The position numbers and the translations under genes were made by a program. Shown here one piece after another: positions 12,895 to 24,133 of a stretch of 64,000 nt of DNA. Within the stretch, counting starts at the first letter, position 1; every line of letters starts with the position of its first letter. The stretch is from Crocodylus rhombifer (lineage: Eukaryota; Chordata; Crocodylia; Crocodylidae). The notes below the pieces were generated by a model. It saw only the letters and a program-made list of their open reading frames with translations. It did no database searches and was not told the DNA's origin. The stretch covers positions 62,001 through 126,000 of the forward strand of contig JAVSML010024265.1 in the NCBI GenBank assembly GCA_038503035.1, written 5' to 3'.

Positions 12895-13130
12895 GATCCT
12901 TATTTAGGCACCCACATTGTCTCAGAGGCCATTGATACAATAAGAAGAATCTTCAAAAAATTTCCCACTGTTGCTACAAGAGGTTCAGCCTCCATCAGTG
13001 CTACTGTCATTGGAAGCCCTAGTATAGCCTGGCTGCTGCCAGCATTTTTAATACTATATTGATTAAACTACTATGAGATTAAATGACATGATATTAGCAG
13101 TGCTGGCAGTTGATCTGTTTTAGAGTTCCC
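12895..13130. repeat. Possible dispersed repeat with inverted CTGCCAGC blocks
   Basis: CTGCTGCCAGCATTT near 13033 and AGTGCTGGCAG near 13098 form an inverted pair around a short AT-rich centre. The sequence before it has the texture of a repeat I associate with archosaur DNA, but no second copy is visible here. Confidence 0.25.
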
Positions 13131-13223
13131 AGTGTTGCTTGGCCAGCATTAGCAAGGGTAGGGATTTTTTTTTTTAATTCCCTTGTTCATACAGGGTCTT
13201 AGCTGTCAAAACAGAGGGCATCT

Positions 13224-13740
13224 GTACATGTGCTCTGGGGTGGGGAGGGGGGCATTTTAATTAGAGTGGCAGTCAAGAGCCGCTCTAATTAAAATACCTG
13301 CAGTGTGCCATGTATTCGGCATCCTGCATTTCAAAATGGTGGCGAGAGCACTTAAATTAAAGCTTGTTTGACCAGCTTTTGTTAAAGTGTCCCCACCACC
13401 ATTTTGAAATGCAGGGACACTGACTACACAAGACTCTGCAGCATGTGGGCCATTCTGATTAGAACACCCCAGCAGACTTGATTAATAGTTCTAATCGCTA
13501 CTTCACGGTAAGGGTGGCCAGAGCCTGGAATAGGCTTCCCAGAGAGGTGGTGCTCTCACCTTCCCTCGAAATCTTAAAGAGGAGACTGGACAGGCACCTG
13601 GCTGGGGTCTTATGACCCCTCCCACCCCCAGTGCTCCTTCCTGCCCATGGCAGGGGGTCGGACTAGATGATCTGTCTAGGTCCCCCCCGACTCATTGATT
13701 CTGTGATTCTATAATCAGAATGCGTTGGAGCATGTGTAAA
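13224..13740. mobile_element. Foldback MITE split by a CR1 insertion
   Basis: The outer ends are related in inverted orientation (ACATGTGCTC near 13226 and GGAGCATGTGT near 13727). The core has strong inverted arms: 13326-13355 (with CATTTCAAAATGGTGG) against 13382-13412 (with CCACCATTTTGAAATG). The right arm is interrupted after about 13496 by a CR1 3' end and resumes at about 13712 with ATAATCAGAATGCG. This non-autonomous palindromic DNA element encodes nothing and is older than the CR1 inside it. Confidence 0.65.
13497..13711 (+). mobile_element. CR1 LINE 3' end inserted in a MITE
   Basis: The text follows the plus-strand CR1 3' end: TACTTCACGG, then GGAATAGGCTTCCCAGAGAGG, then GGACTAGATGATCT, closing with the short-repeat tail GATTCTGTGATTCTAT typical of CR1. 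The same order of phrases is found in the copies at 28.2 kb. It is strongly 5'-truncated (about 215 bp) and carries only the last codons plus 3' UTR. TAATC stands at both borders, a possible short target duplication. Confidence 0.8.
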
Positions 13741-13779
13741 AGTACGTTTGGCATTAAATGGCTCAACCTTTAAGGGGTT

Positions 13780-14225
13780 GCGGCTCAATTGTCCCCTGTG
13801 CTAAGCTCAACCCATCTGTCCCAGTGAAGGAAGTGAGGTTGAGATGACATGGGAGAAGGCTGTGACTCAGAGCCAGGCCTGCTGGGATATAAAGGGCAGC
13901 ATGAACCCAAAGAAGAGGTGAGAGTATATAAGAGCAGAGGTGTTTGACTTTGTGCTTGGCTGAGATGGCCTGGAAACTCAGTCCTACAGGAAGTCTGCTA
14001 GAAGTCAGCCCTCCTGGAGGCTGTTCAGAAGGACACTCCTTAGCTCCGGAGCAAATGACCCTGTGGAGTGAAAGTAACAGGGAGTCAATAGACTCCTGAA
14101 GGAGACCAGGGGACAGAACAAAGGATGAAATTTACATGTTGAGCTGTTTTATTTTGAGTACTAAAATTCAAGCCCTGGAGAAGAGAGGCTAAGGCCACAA
14201 ACAGGCATTACGTTTGGGCTGTGAC
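13780..14225 (+). mobile_element. TATA-bearing LTR-like segment (tentative)
   Basis: GATATAAAG (about 13886) and TATATAAG (13925-13932) lie in a G-rich context, followed by a transcribed-leader-like stretch and ending near GGGCTGTGACA (about 14217-14227). A TG-to-CA layout with TGACA at the end suits an LTR, and the LTR at 53.6 kb also ends in CTGTCACA. The left end is not fixed and no partner LTR was found. Confidence 0.33.
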
Positions 14226-15930
14226 AAAACTCTTGTTCCCAGCACAGACAAGAGAGTATACAACCATTTGAGGAAGCTCTTGAAGAAGAGAAATGGCTCT
14301 TCTGCAAGAAGTGAGATCACATACTTACCAAAAATATCTCCCTCCTCCTGATGTAAGTTGAAAGGCTGCACACTTCTCTTGGGTATGGAGGACACCCGCT
14401 ATCCCAAAGCCCTCTGCTCTCACTCCCTCCCACCAAGGGAGAGAGAACACTGGATCTCTGATAGCCCACCCAAGGAAGAGCTGCCTGTGGGGACTCCACC
14501 CCCTGTCCCACCACATAGCTGATTGGTGGGAAGGGCAAGGGGAGGAGTGCAGTGGCAAGTGCACCCAGGACAGCTTCAGCCCCAGAAGAACACCCTCTAC
14601 CATAGTTCCCAGGCCCCAGGTTTTAAATGCCCTGGAGGAAGTGGGGTGATGTCAGAGCCCACAGGGCCAGGTACTGGAGGCAGGAAAGTTTTCCCCACCC
14701 TAGTCCTCAGTCCCCACCACACAGAAAGTAGGGAGCTGGGATCATGAATACTACCCCTGGCCTGGCTCCTAGCCTCACAGGCTTTGTGTGCCACCCAGCT
14801 AGATAGCACACATGGCAACTTACAAGCCAGGGGGCTGGGACTCAGGGAGGCTGTTCTTGGCTGTGCTTCCCTGTGCCACCAGCTTTAAATCAACCCATGT
14901 GCAGCCAATCTACACAGCAGTGGTGTGACAAGCAGAGTTGCCACCCCAAAAAACCCTGTGGGAGAGCAGGTTAACTCAAATATAAAATGTGCAAGGTTAT
15001 CTTTCATGCCCTTACTGATGTGCTATTTATGGCTGTCCCAAACATATACTGCAGTCCACAGGGTATGTCACTGGCATCCAGTTGTATCTGAAACTGAATA
15101 GCCACTACCTTTTTGTTGAAGTATTTAATGAAAATCTGTGAGCACTTGAGCGTCTAGCACTTCTAAAGTTTGGAAAAAATGGGGGTCTAGTCCTCTTAAG
15201 ATACAGTCTCAGACTGCAGTCTGATCCAGACCAGAGTTTAACTTAGCCTTCACCTCAGCTGATTTACTTTCCTATTGAAGTGGTAGTCTCTGAGCACAGG
15301 AAATCACTAATCACTGACGAACCAGGAAGTTAAGTGGCCATCTTTTTGACTAATAGTAGCTGTTAATGACAGACAATTTGCAAATAGAGGAATCCAGTTT
15401 TTCACTATATAAATAGTATATAGAACATAACAAAAAAGAGCACATATTCTCTTTTTTTATAAAACTCTGACCCTCAGAAATTTGACAAAGTATGCCCTTC
15501 TACTGACACTAATGAATGGGAAAGTTTCTTTGACCTAATCACTACTAATCTCTGCTGTTTGGTTCAACTCTTTCATAGGAGACCATTCTTTGATAGCTTT
15601 CCCATTAAATCTGAGGGAGATAAATTAGTTGCAGCCCTAAAATGACAATTCCCCTCTGCTAAGAGACTTGATAGTTCTGTCCAGTGCCATTCAGTTAATC
15701 TGTATATTCTTTGGGTACCTTCTACTTTGTTGGCAGCTTTCTACTGAGACATCTGTCTCCTGGTGAAATAAATAAGCTTTCTTAATTCAATCTCCATTCT
15801 ACCCTTTTTCTCAAGATAGAAATGGGAATGAGGGGTGTCACTCGACAGGCTCAATCCTGCAACATGCTGTAAAATAAGTTGGAGTTGAAAGTTTTTAAGT
15901 GGGCATGTCCACATGTGCAAATGATGCTTA
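14226..15930. other. Unannotated DNA
   Basis: The first 750 bases are GC-rich with overlapping frames on both strands near 14.3-14.8 kb; none has a recognisable domain. The rest is AT-rich. Repeat origin of the GC-rich part is possible, but no termini were found. Confidence 0.4.
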
Positions 15931-16095
15931 ATGGGTTTACTCCAGATTAGTTTACTCTGGAGTGACCCACCCTGGGTAGATGTCTACACATGCGCTCATG
16001 TGGGAGCAGATGTGCTGTTCCTGGTCTCAGTCTGCTCCCTCCCCATCTGGCCCTGCACTGGCCACCTGCAGCAGCCAGGGGAAGCTCTAGGCTTC
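15904..16095. repeat. Possible MITE fragment with a TACTCCAGA hairpin
   Basis: TTTACTCCAGA and TCTGGAGTGA (about 15938-15964) form a short hairpin. They lie between CCACATGTGC and TCTACACATGCGC, words of a kind found in several TIR elements of this window. It lies directly against the left duplication of the hAT element at 16104, which may have inserted into it. Confidence 0.3.
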
Positions 16096-16745
16096 CCCTG
16101 GGTCAGGAATGGGCAAAGTTTGGCCCACCGGCCAGACGCAATTGGCAGCTGGACTCCATTTCCCAGCAGCCCCTGCCTGCATGGCTGGGGCTGGTCTCTA
16201 TGGAGACCCCAGCCACAGCTTCACTATGAAAGCTCAGGCTGGGGTTACCATGGAGACCAGCCCCAGCCGTGCTGGCAGGGTGTGCAGCAAAGCAGAGCAG
16301 GGACGTGCTCTGGATCTTGCAATGGGGGCAGCTTACTCTGGAGCCAGCTTACTCTGGAGCCAGTGATCTGTAGCCTGCACACTCTGGGCAGGGGCATACA
16401 GGCAGGGAATTGCAGCTGTGCCCCAGCTCCTTGCAGCAGTGACAGCCTGGCCTGGAGCTGGGGCAGAGCTGTGATCCCCTGCCTGCATGCCCCTGACCAG
16501 ACCTTGTAGGTTACAGATGGCGGCTCTGCCCAGTGGCTCCGGAGCAGGCCCCTGCCCTGCTCTACTGAACACCCTGCCAACACTGCTGGGGCTGGTCTCC
16601 ATGGCAACCCCAGCCTTAGCTTCCACAGTGCAGCTTCAGCTGGGGTATCCCTGGAGACCGACCCCAGCTATGCAGGCAGTGGCTGAAGGAAAATGGAGTC
16701 CAGCTGCCAGCCAGATCAGCCGTTTTGCCAACCCCTGCCCTGGGT
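16096..16745. mobile_element. 634-bp foldback hAT element with perfect 8-bp TSD
   Basis: The element (16104-16737) begins CAGGAATGGGCAAAGTTTGG and ends CGTTTTGCCAACCCCTG, which are inverted termini. The octamer CCCTGGGT stands on both sides (16096-16103 and 16738-16745), the 8-bp duplication of hAT transposition. Almost the whole length folds back: the segment with CCATGGAGACCAGCCCCAGC near 16249-16268 is mirrored by GCTGGGGCTGGTCTCCATGG near 16583-16602, and the flanking blocks also pair. A 16-17 bp unit (CAGCTTACTCTGGAGC) is repeated in tandem near 16329-16362. Frames of up to 192 codons on the plus strand and 120 on the minus strand are products of the palindrome. Confidence 0.9.
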
Positions 16746-17089
16746 GCTAGCCCAGGGGCCGGCAGGGAGCACAGGGCCTGGAGACAGCTGTTATTATATT
16801 CCACCTATTAGGTATATAAGTGGATTTAGGTACCTAAATGAGATTCTGTTCCACCCTGGTCGAGTCTATGAGAAGTTATTCATATAGTGGGTCCTGCTCC
16901 TCCTCACTGCTTTCTTTTTTTTTACTTAGTGTTAAGGATAAGATGATGCTGTGTTACAAAAGTAGATGCAATATAGATTTTCAGGGGGAATGCTGGAGCA
17001 GGACATTGGCTGCCGTGATTCCCCTGCTTTACCCGTGGCAGGTTAGGATGCTACTTCTTGTGTTGTATCTGGCTTGATGGTAGTTTTAC

Positions 17090-17195
17090 AAAGAGTTAAG
17101 ATAATGGTTTTGTATAGGATGGTTTGGATAGGGATGATCCTACCTTAGATGTACTAGATGACCTATAGGGGTCCTTTTCAGCCTGATTTCTCTCT
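17090..17195 (+). mobile_element. Degraded CR1 3' tail
   Basis: GGATGATCCTAC, ACTAGATGACCTATAGGGGTCC and TTTCAGCCTGATTTC match, in order, the CR1 3' UTR phrases 'ggactagatgacct' and 'tcccttccaaccct' seen at 28.4 kb. It is heavily mutated and has no coding part. Confidence 0.65.
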
Positions 17196-17444
17196 GATTT
17201 TTATTATTTCTGTTAAATCTTGATTACAATTAAAATAAGCAAATGGTATTTACATAATTCTGACTTGATATAAGGCATCTTCTTGTAAGATGTTGTACTG
17301 GCTCTGTGTCAAAACTGGAAAGATAAAGGATGGAGAAGGTTTTGATGGATAAAAATTAAGTTTAAAAAACCTTTTGATATGCTATGTGAAATTTTCACTG
17401 AGAATCTTTAAAATTCTTCACTATTGTACAAGAGGCATGGGCTT

Positions 17445-17530
17445 TGGGGGTAATATCTTTTATTGGACCAACTGTATAGTTGGCAGAGCTCATAGACAAG
17501 TGTTCAAGCACAAGGCATCCTTCCTCGGGT
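17445..17530. repeat. Dispersed repeat, copy 1
   Basis: The stretch TAATATCTTTTATTGGACCA followed by ACTGTATAGTTGG matches, in reverse complement, about 27 of 34 positions near 19768-19797. Two diverged copies in opposite orientation show it is a dispersed repeat. I recall it as abundant in turtle and crocodilian DNA, but its class is not clear from this window. Confidence 0.6.
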
Positions 17531-19724
17531 CCTAACATTGTACAAAATTTAAGATTCAGGCAGAGCAGTTATATGTAGAAGAGTTTTCCACTTAATCTTT
17601 TGTTCGCAAGAAAGAGGATAGCAAGGGAAGTGAGGAGCCCAAATACTTTGTGCATTATTATTCACTATGCAGGGCAAAGAGAGAACAAAGATTACAAAAT
17701 CAAAGAACAGTGACAGTGGCACTTTAAAGCAGGTATTTAGGGGGGGAAAGCTAACATTTTACATTTCTATTGTGACAAACAGGCCTACAAAATATCTAGG
17801 GGTTGGATGGTTCAGGGATTTCGTAATAGGATTACAGAGCCTTTCACCTCTGGGTCATTGGCTCAAACTGAGCCCAAACGACTAATAAAATGACTGAAAA
17901 TTATTGTCATCTGACAGATGTTCAGTGGCCTATGAAAATTCCATCTTCTGGGATGGAATGCAGCTGCCATTTAATGGTGTACAGCAACAGTACTTAACTG
18001 TTTCACACAGGAAGTAGAAAAAACATATCAAAGACAGATTAAACCATTTCCAGGATTATGATGGAGAGAGAGAGATTGATATAAATAGGCAGAAAACTGG
18101 GGTTAACATCCTTCTCTTACAGAAAGCGCCACAGGATTGTAAAAAACTCAGAAAGGCAATGGCAACACATACCCTACCTGCACAGTAAGTATTATTTTTC
18201 TGTCCACGCTGAGGAAAACTGCTAACTGCTGAAGAATCTTGTAGCACTTGGGTGTGCTTTTTAGATTTCTCCCTGTAAAAAACTGGTCCAGCCCAACCTG
18301 CTTAGTCTTGGATGTTAAGACTACAACTTGAAGAGGTATGCTTGCAGTGGACTTGATTGGCAGAAACAGTGCAAGAAGTAATTTTTCTAAGTGTCAGCCA
18401 GGAAGCCCTGTGTAAGAGGAAGATATACAGTTATTTGGCTTCTTGTTCACAGATTAGTGATAAATATAGGAAAATGTTCTCAGCTTGTCTGAATATATCT
18501 TACGTACCTGTAGGATGTAACAATCATAGAGTAGAATTATTGTGGTTGTGTTGGTTTCTAAGGCTGTATGAGGTTTTGGAAGCCTATAGACTCTTCAGAA
18601 AAGACTGTCTTTAAATTCAGGGCAATTAGCCTGACACACTTCAATTCACATTGCTTGATTCTGTGTTTTGAATACAGTATTCACCTTTCCAACTTTGAAC
18701 TTGCATAAAGTAAATTATATTTTCCAGTTCCAACCCTTATGCTTTTCTGTGGAGGTGGTGGATGGGTTGTCATACCACTGCCTTCTGCCAGTCATACTAG
18801 TAGATATTGCTGAACTGTGGTGATGCAAATCAGGAGGGAATCAGGACTGCTCATCTCCTTTTGTGCAAACTCTATTCTATAAATGCAGCAGATGGTACTG
18901 GAAATATATCACCCACAACCGTGGAGCCAAATATTTGATTTGGATGAGTACATTAAAGATTACCCACTTCTTCTCTCCAATTATCTGCATTTTTGAGTGA
19001 GCACAAAAAGCCTGGATGGATCATCACCGTTCTAATACAAATGAACCCCAACTGCTGATGCTTGGTACCTTCTAGTTGGAGAGCTCACTGGTGTGTGAAA
19101 CTCCAGTATCAAAGTAACTGAAACAAATTTGGATGTTTACTTTGAGGTGAGGGAAAGATTTTGGTCTTCGCTTGTAAAAAAATCTGTTCAGCAAACTTTT
19201 AAAAGAATTATTTTTCATTTTTGGACCCCTTTGAACTTCCTGGTTCTGATTCAAGAATACTGTGATAGACCATTTCCAGGACATTTCTTACCCAAATGGA
19301 AACATCAGGCCCATTTTCTGAGCCACGTGGTTCAGATGGGCAGTCCCCGGAAATATGCTGCCAAAGCCAGAATGAACTGTCAAACCTTTGGATGTTCTCA
19401 CTAAATTCAGAGTGAAGTCCTTCAAAATTAAAATATACTGCTAAAATAATTCTGTGACTTTGTATATGGGTTTTTGGTTCAGGCATCGCTCCTGTCTTTA
19501 CTTTAATAGAAGATGACTCCCAATAATTGGATTCTATATGTTTCTTTCTTAAGATGTTTCATATTTCACAGGAGAATTGGTGATGGAAAGGTTCTCCTGG
19601 GCAAGGAATTTCTGTTTTTTGAAACTGCTTTGCAAGTATGCAAACGTGGCTCAAAACAAAAGTCTGGAGCAGGGGTGTTAGCTTCCAGGTTTCAGAGTAC
19701 TGAATTTTGCACGTGAAAGGGTGC
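17531..19724. other. Unannotated DNA
   Basis: About 2.2 kb of AT-rich sequence without a recognisable gene or repeat. The overlapping frames at 19.1-19.5 kb lie on both strands and match no family. Confidence 0.4.
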
Positions 19725-19845
19725 ATGAGCCCAAAAGCTTGCAAACAAACAACGTTTTTTTGCAACTGTCTAGTTGATCTAGTAAAAGATATTGCCTCTA
19801 CCATGCTGACCGCTTGTACTTTCAGACCAACACAGATACAACCTT
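19725..19845. repeat. Dispersed repeat, copy 2 (opposite orientation)
   Basis: CAAAAGCTTGC, then CTAGTAAAAGATATTGCC and CAGACCAACACAGATACAAC. The middle part is the diverged reverse complement of the copy at 17445-17530. The final block lies outside the part preserved in copy 1. Confidence 0.6.
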
Positions 19846-20223
19846 TATTCACAAAAAGCAAATTTGAAAGCAATCATTTTGAATTTAAACATGGCAGTAG
19901 CAATTTGCATATAGCACCCATGTACTTCATTCAGCCAGAATTAAGGATTTGGTTTTCTGAATTGGAACTGAAAAAAACAGAATTGGTTTTTTGTTTTTTT
20001 AAATTGCTACAAGTTTATGGTACTCCATAAACACAATTCTGAGCAGCACTTTACCAGCTGATTATATGGAGCATGATGTTATTCCAAAGGCTTCTCATTT
20101 ACCACATAGTTCATTAGGCCAGGCTCCACATGACTCAACAGAGTTTCAAGCCATGGTGACCCCACAGCTCAGCACTACTCACTATGTGCATGTACTCCAG
20201 ATACCCCCCCACAAAGGAGCCAT

Positions 20224-20481
20224 GTGATAATTAGCCCCCACTCCTTATCAGAAGTCCTGGGATGCTCCAAAAATATATATGTAGATGACACCCAAGGCAA
20301 CCTGGTCCAGCTTCACCTCATGGAGGACACAGCCACTCTAATTATATGCACCAGTCTGAGAGAGGAGGTGACAGCCATGTTTTGTGATGTTTGCCAGGCG
20401 CTTAAGGCTGGTGAAGAAATAGGAATCATTGGAATTGGGAAAGAAAGCCATAGCTCTGCCATGGGAGTGAAGAGGAAGTAA
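20224..20481 (+). other. Unrecognised 85-codon open frame
   Basis: The frame holds YVDDTQ-like residues (SKNIYVDDTQG), which recall the YxDD core of some reverse transcriptases, and a fairly protein-like C-terminal half rich in E, A and G. The sequence after the motif does not follow any RT family I know. No start context, splice signals or homologous neighbour frame is seen. It may be an eroded LINE or processed-gene fragment, or chance. Confidence 0.2.
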
Positions 20482-22355
20482 AAATGTAGGTAGTGTGGAG
20501 GCTCATCATGACTTGAAAAAAGAGTCAGTGCTGAGGGGGATTGCACACAACAGGCATTACCATATGTTTTACTTAGATGAGTTGTACTATATCCTTGTGG
20601 GGAGATGCCATCATGATGGTGGCTTTGGCCCAGGAGGTTTTACATACCTGGAAGGGGAGATCCTGTTCTTTCCAGCCTTGAGTGACTTGGTGTAGTTGAG
20701 GGTGGAGACCATTCTGCATTGTGAGTGGCCACCTCTGCAAGAGTTTACTATAGCCTCTCAGTGGAAGGATCTTGGCTGCACAATTTATGGTGATGTGGAC
20801 TTGCTCTTGGGCTCTTCCTCTAGCTTGCCCTATGGTCTTCAGGCCAGAGGCAAGTGAGATCAGGGGATATCTGAACCCCAAGGCCTCTGGACTTGGGGCT
20901 TGCCTGTAGGATGCCTGCCATGGATTTGGGAGTATCTGAAGCCCTAGAATGAAGAGGCTGGAAGGTAGGATGCTTGCCGGTAGTGGTGCCACACAGACTT
21001 GAGCTCTGCTCAGGTGATAGAATCTGGAACTGATTTGGTTAATTTTGCCTGACACACAAAATTTTTAAAAATATGGTAGGTTCCCATCAGCCAGTTTGCC
21101 TAATGTGGGCCATGTATTTTACAGTCATGCTCAGTCTTAGCTGTATTTAATCAACTTCATAGTTGGTTTCGATTGCTGAGCACATGCTGCTTTTGGCAGC
21201 AATTTAATGATAGATAATGATACTTAGTGAGGTTTCGTTATACGCAAGTATAAGACAACGGGATTTTTTCCCATGCCAATCAGGGGATAAAACCTTGTCT
21301 TGTATTTGAGTAAATACAATATTATTTAACTCATCCATCATGAAAACATTTTTTTTTTTTGTTTTAGAGGAAAGAAGAATGCAACTGGCTGTCTGAAAAT
21401 GGCAATTTTGGAAAGGACTTGGCCCACTTTTTTGCCCTTTAAGTTCTCCTCTATAAAGTCAGGAATCTAATTCCTGGTCTTTCACCTAAATTTTATTTTA
21501 TTTTATTTTATTTTATTTTATGCAGGCTGACCATACCAAAACTTGGCTTCAAATTCATTTCTATGCTGGCAACTCACAAATGTCTCCAGTTGCATTTGTC
21601 TTGGTTCCATGTACGTGTTTTTTGAGCACATTTTCTTCACTAGGTTAAAATGATAAATTTAAAACTGAGCTACTTATGTTTTCTTCTCAAAGCTTCTCCA
21701 TTTCTGCCTCCTTCCCTTGGTTATACAGTACATTGCAATCATCCCTATCACAAGCATTTATACAAAGAGCACCTGCCTCTTATACTGAGACATTCACACT
21801 GAAGGCTCCCACCAGTTATACTTTGATACCTGCCTATCCATGTTTCCAAACTATCACCAAGCAGTCAAACTATCACCAGGCCTTCCTATGACTCCCTCCA
21901 CAACATGCTAAAAATCATTCCCATTATATCTCAAGATCCTTAGGACTTCTTTATGACTAGCTCAGTCCCACCCTCCTTCCTGACCTAATGAATGGCCATT
22001 TTGTTCTTGTTTATCCCATCCAAAATACAACTGTTGGAACATCTTGCTGATCCATCTTGTATCATACAGTATCTCTTATTATGACTGGAGGCATTAAACT
22101 TCTCAGCCTTGCCTTCAAAATCTCTTGCAACTCTGGACTCACCTACAGTTTGTATCTCAGTTCTCTACATATACCTACTTCTATCTACTCAGCATTGATA
22201 TTACTTTTTCCTCCCTTTTCCATGCAGAAAATATAGAACAACCTTCTTACTAAAATACATCAGGCTCCCACTGTCTCCTCATTCAGACCCTTTCTAAAGA
22301 TTTTGGTTTGTGTTATTCTCATGCACACCCTACTTCAGCCCCATAAAACCTTTCT
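20482..22355. other. Unannotated DNA
   Basis: This holds a 160-codon minus frame (20573-21055) without recognisable domains and a pentanucleotide microsatellite. The stretch 20.5-21.05 kb is GC-richer than its surroundings and could be an unidentified old repeat or pseudogene. Confidence 0.35.
21490..21520. repeat. (ATTTT)6 microsatellite
   Basis: Six uninterrupted ATTTT units plus a final A. Confidence 0.95.
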
Positions 22356-22359
22356 ATTG

Positions 22360-22545
22360 CAGGAATAATTAAGTACTGGAATTGATTGCCCAGGACAGAG
22401 TGTGGAGTTTTTGTCACTGGAGGTTTTTGGGAGCAGGTTAAGCAAATACCTTTCAGGAATGATTTGGGTATCCTGTCTTGGGGCAAAAGGACGAAACCAG
22501 GGGACTTCTTGAGGTTCTGCCCAGACCTATTTTTCATTATTAGAT
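22360..22545 (+). mobile_element. Degraded CR1 3' end
   Basis: The order 'ggaattgattgcccaggaca', 'ctggaggtttttgggagcag', 'atacctttcaggaatgattt' and 'ggggacttcttgaggttc' parallels the CR1 3' region seen at 27.2 kb ('ggttacccagagaggtgatg', 'cttggaggtttttaaaacct'). It contains a few last ORF2 codons and the 3' UTR, with many substitutions. Confidence 0.7.
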
Positions 22546-23818
22546 GCTTTTAAAGCATCTAGATACATATTTATATGTATAAATGTTGTCTTATTTTCAG
22601 TCTTTTAGATTGCAAAGGTCTTTGGGATAAAGACTCTGTATTTGTGTCTTGTACAGTACCAAGAAAGCTGTTGGAACTTAATAAAAAAATAGTTTGGGGT
22701 TTTCTAATTGGCCAAAGATACTTGCCCCACTGCTACTGACAGAGCTGAACATAACAGGCAGATGCAACTGCTCTGGCTACATGCAATGTCAATAACATCC
22801 CAGTCCCAAGTAAAGGATGCTGAGCATCAAACTGCAAGTGCAAATGACAATAGCTGACAAAGAAAACTGTTTCCTGTACCAGAAGCAGAAGGTCTCATCA
22901 CTGTCCCATTTCCTTTAACAATCCAGAAGAACAATGAGTATGTTCAGGACAAAAACACTGAAAGAGCTTTTTTATGGTCTATGCTTTATCTGAGCAGCAT
23001 TGATTTTTCAATACTTTTAGCAGATCCAGCACAACTGGATTAACTAGATAAGGAACCTTTTGCCATTATGTCATTAGTTCAAATTTGAAACAGGTTGATA
23101 GTGTCCAAAGGTCACTTTAGCATTATAATTTTAATAAAGACCAAGACAGGGACAGGTCTTTAAAGGGAATAAAATAATGCTTTAACTTTCATAGGCACTG
23201 CACAGCATACACAACTAGACCAACTTTGCTGACTGCCAAAGTCAAACTGATAGAGAGTTAGATGATCATCTAGTAGCCAGATGTCTGGCTGTGTAACTTT
23301 CTGGCATTAAACAGAATATGGAGACAAATCTATGGATTGGATCAATTAACATTATAGTTACCATCTGACAACTGTTTGGTGGCCTTAGCCCAGTTTCTAG
23401 AAGACAGGTGTTCACATCACAAAAATCACCATCACACTTGGTACCACTAATTGAAATGATAGTTGGCAGTCACAGCAGAAAGGACAACGACTGAACTAGC
23501 ACAGAGATCAAGCCGCTCTTTCTTACCCATAGAGGTTGTCCCTTTAGTTCAGGAGCAGGGGCATATAGAGGAAGTTTGCTTTATCACTGTCTGTTCCATC
23601 TATGTTCTGCTAATAGAAATGTTACTTTGAATCTGGCAATCTGGCAACTACATCTAGTACTACTTTCACTGAGGTGTATGGGCTTTTTTTATCCCAGTCC
23701 TCGAAGTTTTCCTCTCCTCCAGTTTGTGAGTTTTTTCCCCATTTTATATTTAAAAAAAGGAAACTGAAAAACTTCTAAACTAGATAAAGGAAAGAAGCCT
23801 ATCAGAATACATGTTTAC
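22546..23818. other. Unannotated AT-rich DNA
   Basis: No supported feature. Short frames only. Confidence 0.4.
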
Positions 23819-24133
23819 TCTTAAGGCAATACTTCTGAAGCTCTTTAGACTCAAGGCACCCACTGTTAGACTGAAGGCAATCCTTGGAAAATGCCAGCTC
23901 ATAGTTTCACTCATTTTTTAACTACAGAAAAATAACAGAATAATTCTTCTGTTGCAGAGAACTGAGAGAGACCACAACAGGCCAGAATGTTTTTAACACT
24001 ATGGATTTTTTAAATCTGAGTTTGTATCTGGTGAATCATGTTTGCACATCTAGCAATGCTAACACTGCATGGCACCCTGCAACACCCTTGAAAAGCTCTC
24101 AAGGCACCCTGGCTCAAAATTGCTGACTTAAGG
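23819..24133. mobile_element. Non-autonomous hAT element with near-perfect TSD
   Basis: The element (23827-24125, 299 bp) begins CAATACTTCTGAAGCTC and ends CTCAAAATTGCTG, inverted hAT-like termini. The flanking octamers are TCTTAAGG (23819-23826) and ACTTAAGG (24126-24133), 7 of 8 identical. The word CAAGGCACCC near the left end recurs near the right end. There is no coding capacity. Confidence 0.72.

Noticed and set aside
13589..14230. An endogenous retrovirus with coding regions next to the LTR-like segment
   Set aside because: No gag, pol or env-like frame on either strand within several kb; at most a solo LTR.
15931..16509. A 192-codon plus-strand open frame, longest in the window
   Set aside because: It starts before and runs into the foldback hAT element (16104-16737); overlapping frames on both strands come from GC-rich palindromic DNA. 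No domain is recognisable.
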